Shown here: one piece after another, positions 30,739-30,941 of the stretch
Layout of the letters: every line of letters starts with the position of its first letter
How positions within the stretch are numbered: position 1 is the first letter of the stretch
Source: Streptomyces sp. NRRL S-31
GTDB taxonomy: Bacteria > Actinomycetota > Actinomycetes > Streptomycetales > Streptomycetaceae
Assembly: GCF_000718775.1 (NCBI RefSeq)
Contig: NZ_JOCB01000132.1
Location: forward strand, 1 to 30,941
Length of the DNA: 30,941 nt
Direction: 5' to 3'
Program-made: the position numbers and the translations under genes
The notes under the pieces: model-generated
Seen by the model: only the letters and a program-made list of their open reading frames with translations
Database searches by the model: none
Told to the model about the DNA's origin: nothing

Positions 30739-30941
30739 GGCTGATCCCCAGGTAGCGGCGGTGGTACGGGCTGCCCGGGCGGGTCGTGCCCGGGCGTGCT
30801 CCCGGCTCGCGTACCCGGTGGGGTGCGGGGCATGCGTGCGGATCGGCGGAGGGTCCGGTGCCGGGCCGGTGAAGACGTACCGCTTCGGCGCGGGGCGGGG
30901 CAGGTGGGCGGAGGCAGGGCGGACCAGGCCCGGTGCGGGGG
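30739..30941. other. Right-edge sequence without a supported gene
   Basis: About 200 nt of very GC-rich sequence upstream of the SseB-family gene. It contains CGGGCGGGTCGTGCCCGGGCG-type short inverted repeats and presumably the promoter of that gene. I see no coding frame with a start and ribosome binding site. Confidence 0.4.

Overview
The window comes from a high-GC actinomycete, almost certainly a Streptomyces. Codon third positions in the clear genes are nearly all G or C, GTG starts are common, and the families fit: a paralogous Rho, an actinobacterial-type DD-carboxypeptidase, SseB, GntR/FCD, MarR and paired CrcB proteins. I see no rRNA, tRNA, CRISPR array, transposase or phage genes. 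Several genes are visibly decayed, which would suit a chromosome-arm accessory region, though that placement is inference.

Left part (1-6572): a partial lipoprotein, a Pro-rich membrane-anchored protein and a cytochrome P450 lie on the minus strand. Divergent from them is a short Rho paralogue with a long C-rich leader, followed by a secreted penicillin-binding DD-carboxypeptidase. A glutaminase faces the carboxypeptidase across a G-rich repeat.

Central part (6725-22309): a Wzx/Wzy-type surface polysaccharide locus. It encodes a membrane sugar-1-phosphate transferase (initiation), GDP-fucose synthase and GDP-mannose dehydratase (GDP-L-fucose supply), a hexapeptide acetyltransferase, two GT4 glycosyltransferases, a Wzy-like polymerase, a Wzz-like chain-length protein whose kinase domain has lost its ATP loop, and a Wzx flippase. 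A cytidylyltransferase and a CDP-alcohol phosphotransferase may add a phospho-alcohol. A secreted propeller/fibronectin protein is encoded inside the locus, and a decayed second copy sits on the other side of the GT-wzy-wzz-wzx block. The locus looks rearranged: gmd changes reading frame near its 3' end, and the convergent secreted-protein gene lacks its expected C-terminus. The two meet at a near-perfect 46-bp palindrome.

Right part (22487-30941): on the minus strand, a GntR/FCD regulator, an asparaginase and an aspartase form an Asn-to-Asp-to-fumarate module with a candidate operator over the regulator's start. They are followed (reading rightwards) by UppP, a CrcB pair with an overlapping 39-codon CxxC mini-gene between its members, the remnant of an SMP-30/strictosidine-synthase-like gene and an ArsR-like regulator. 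Divergent plus-strand genes encode a VOC protein and a MarR regulator; an SseB-family gene closes the window. Short direct repeats recur in the non-coding gaps of this part.
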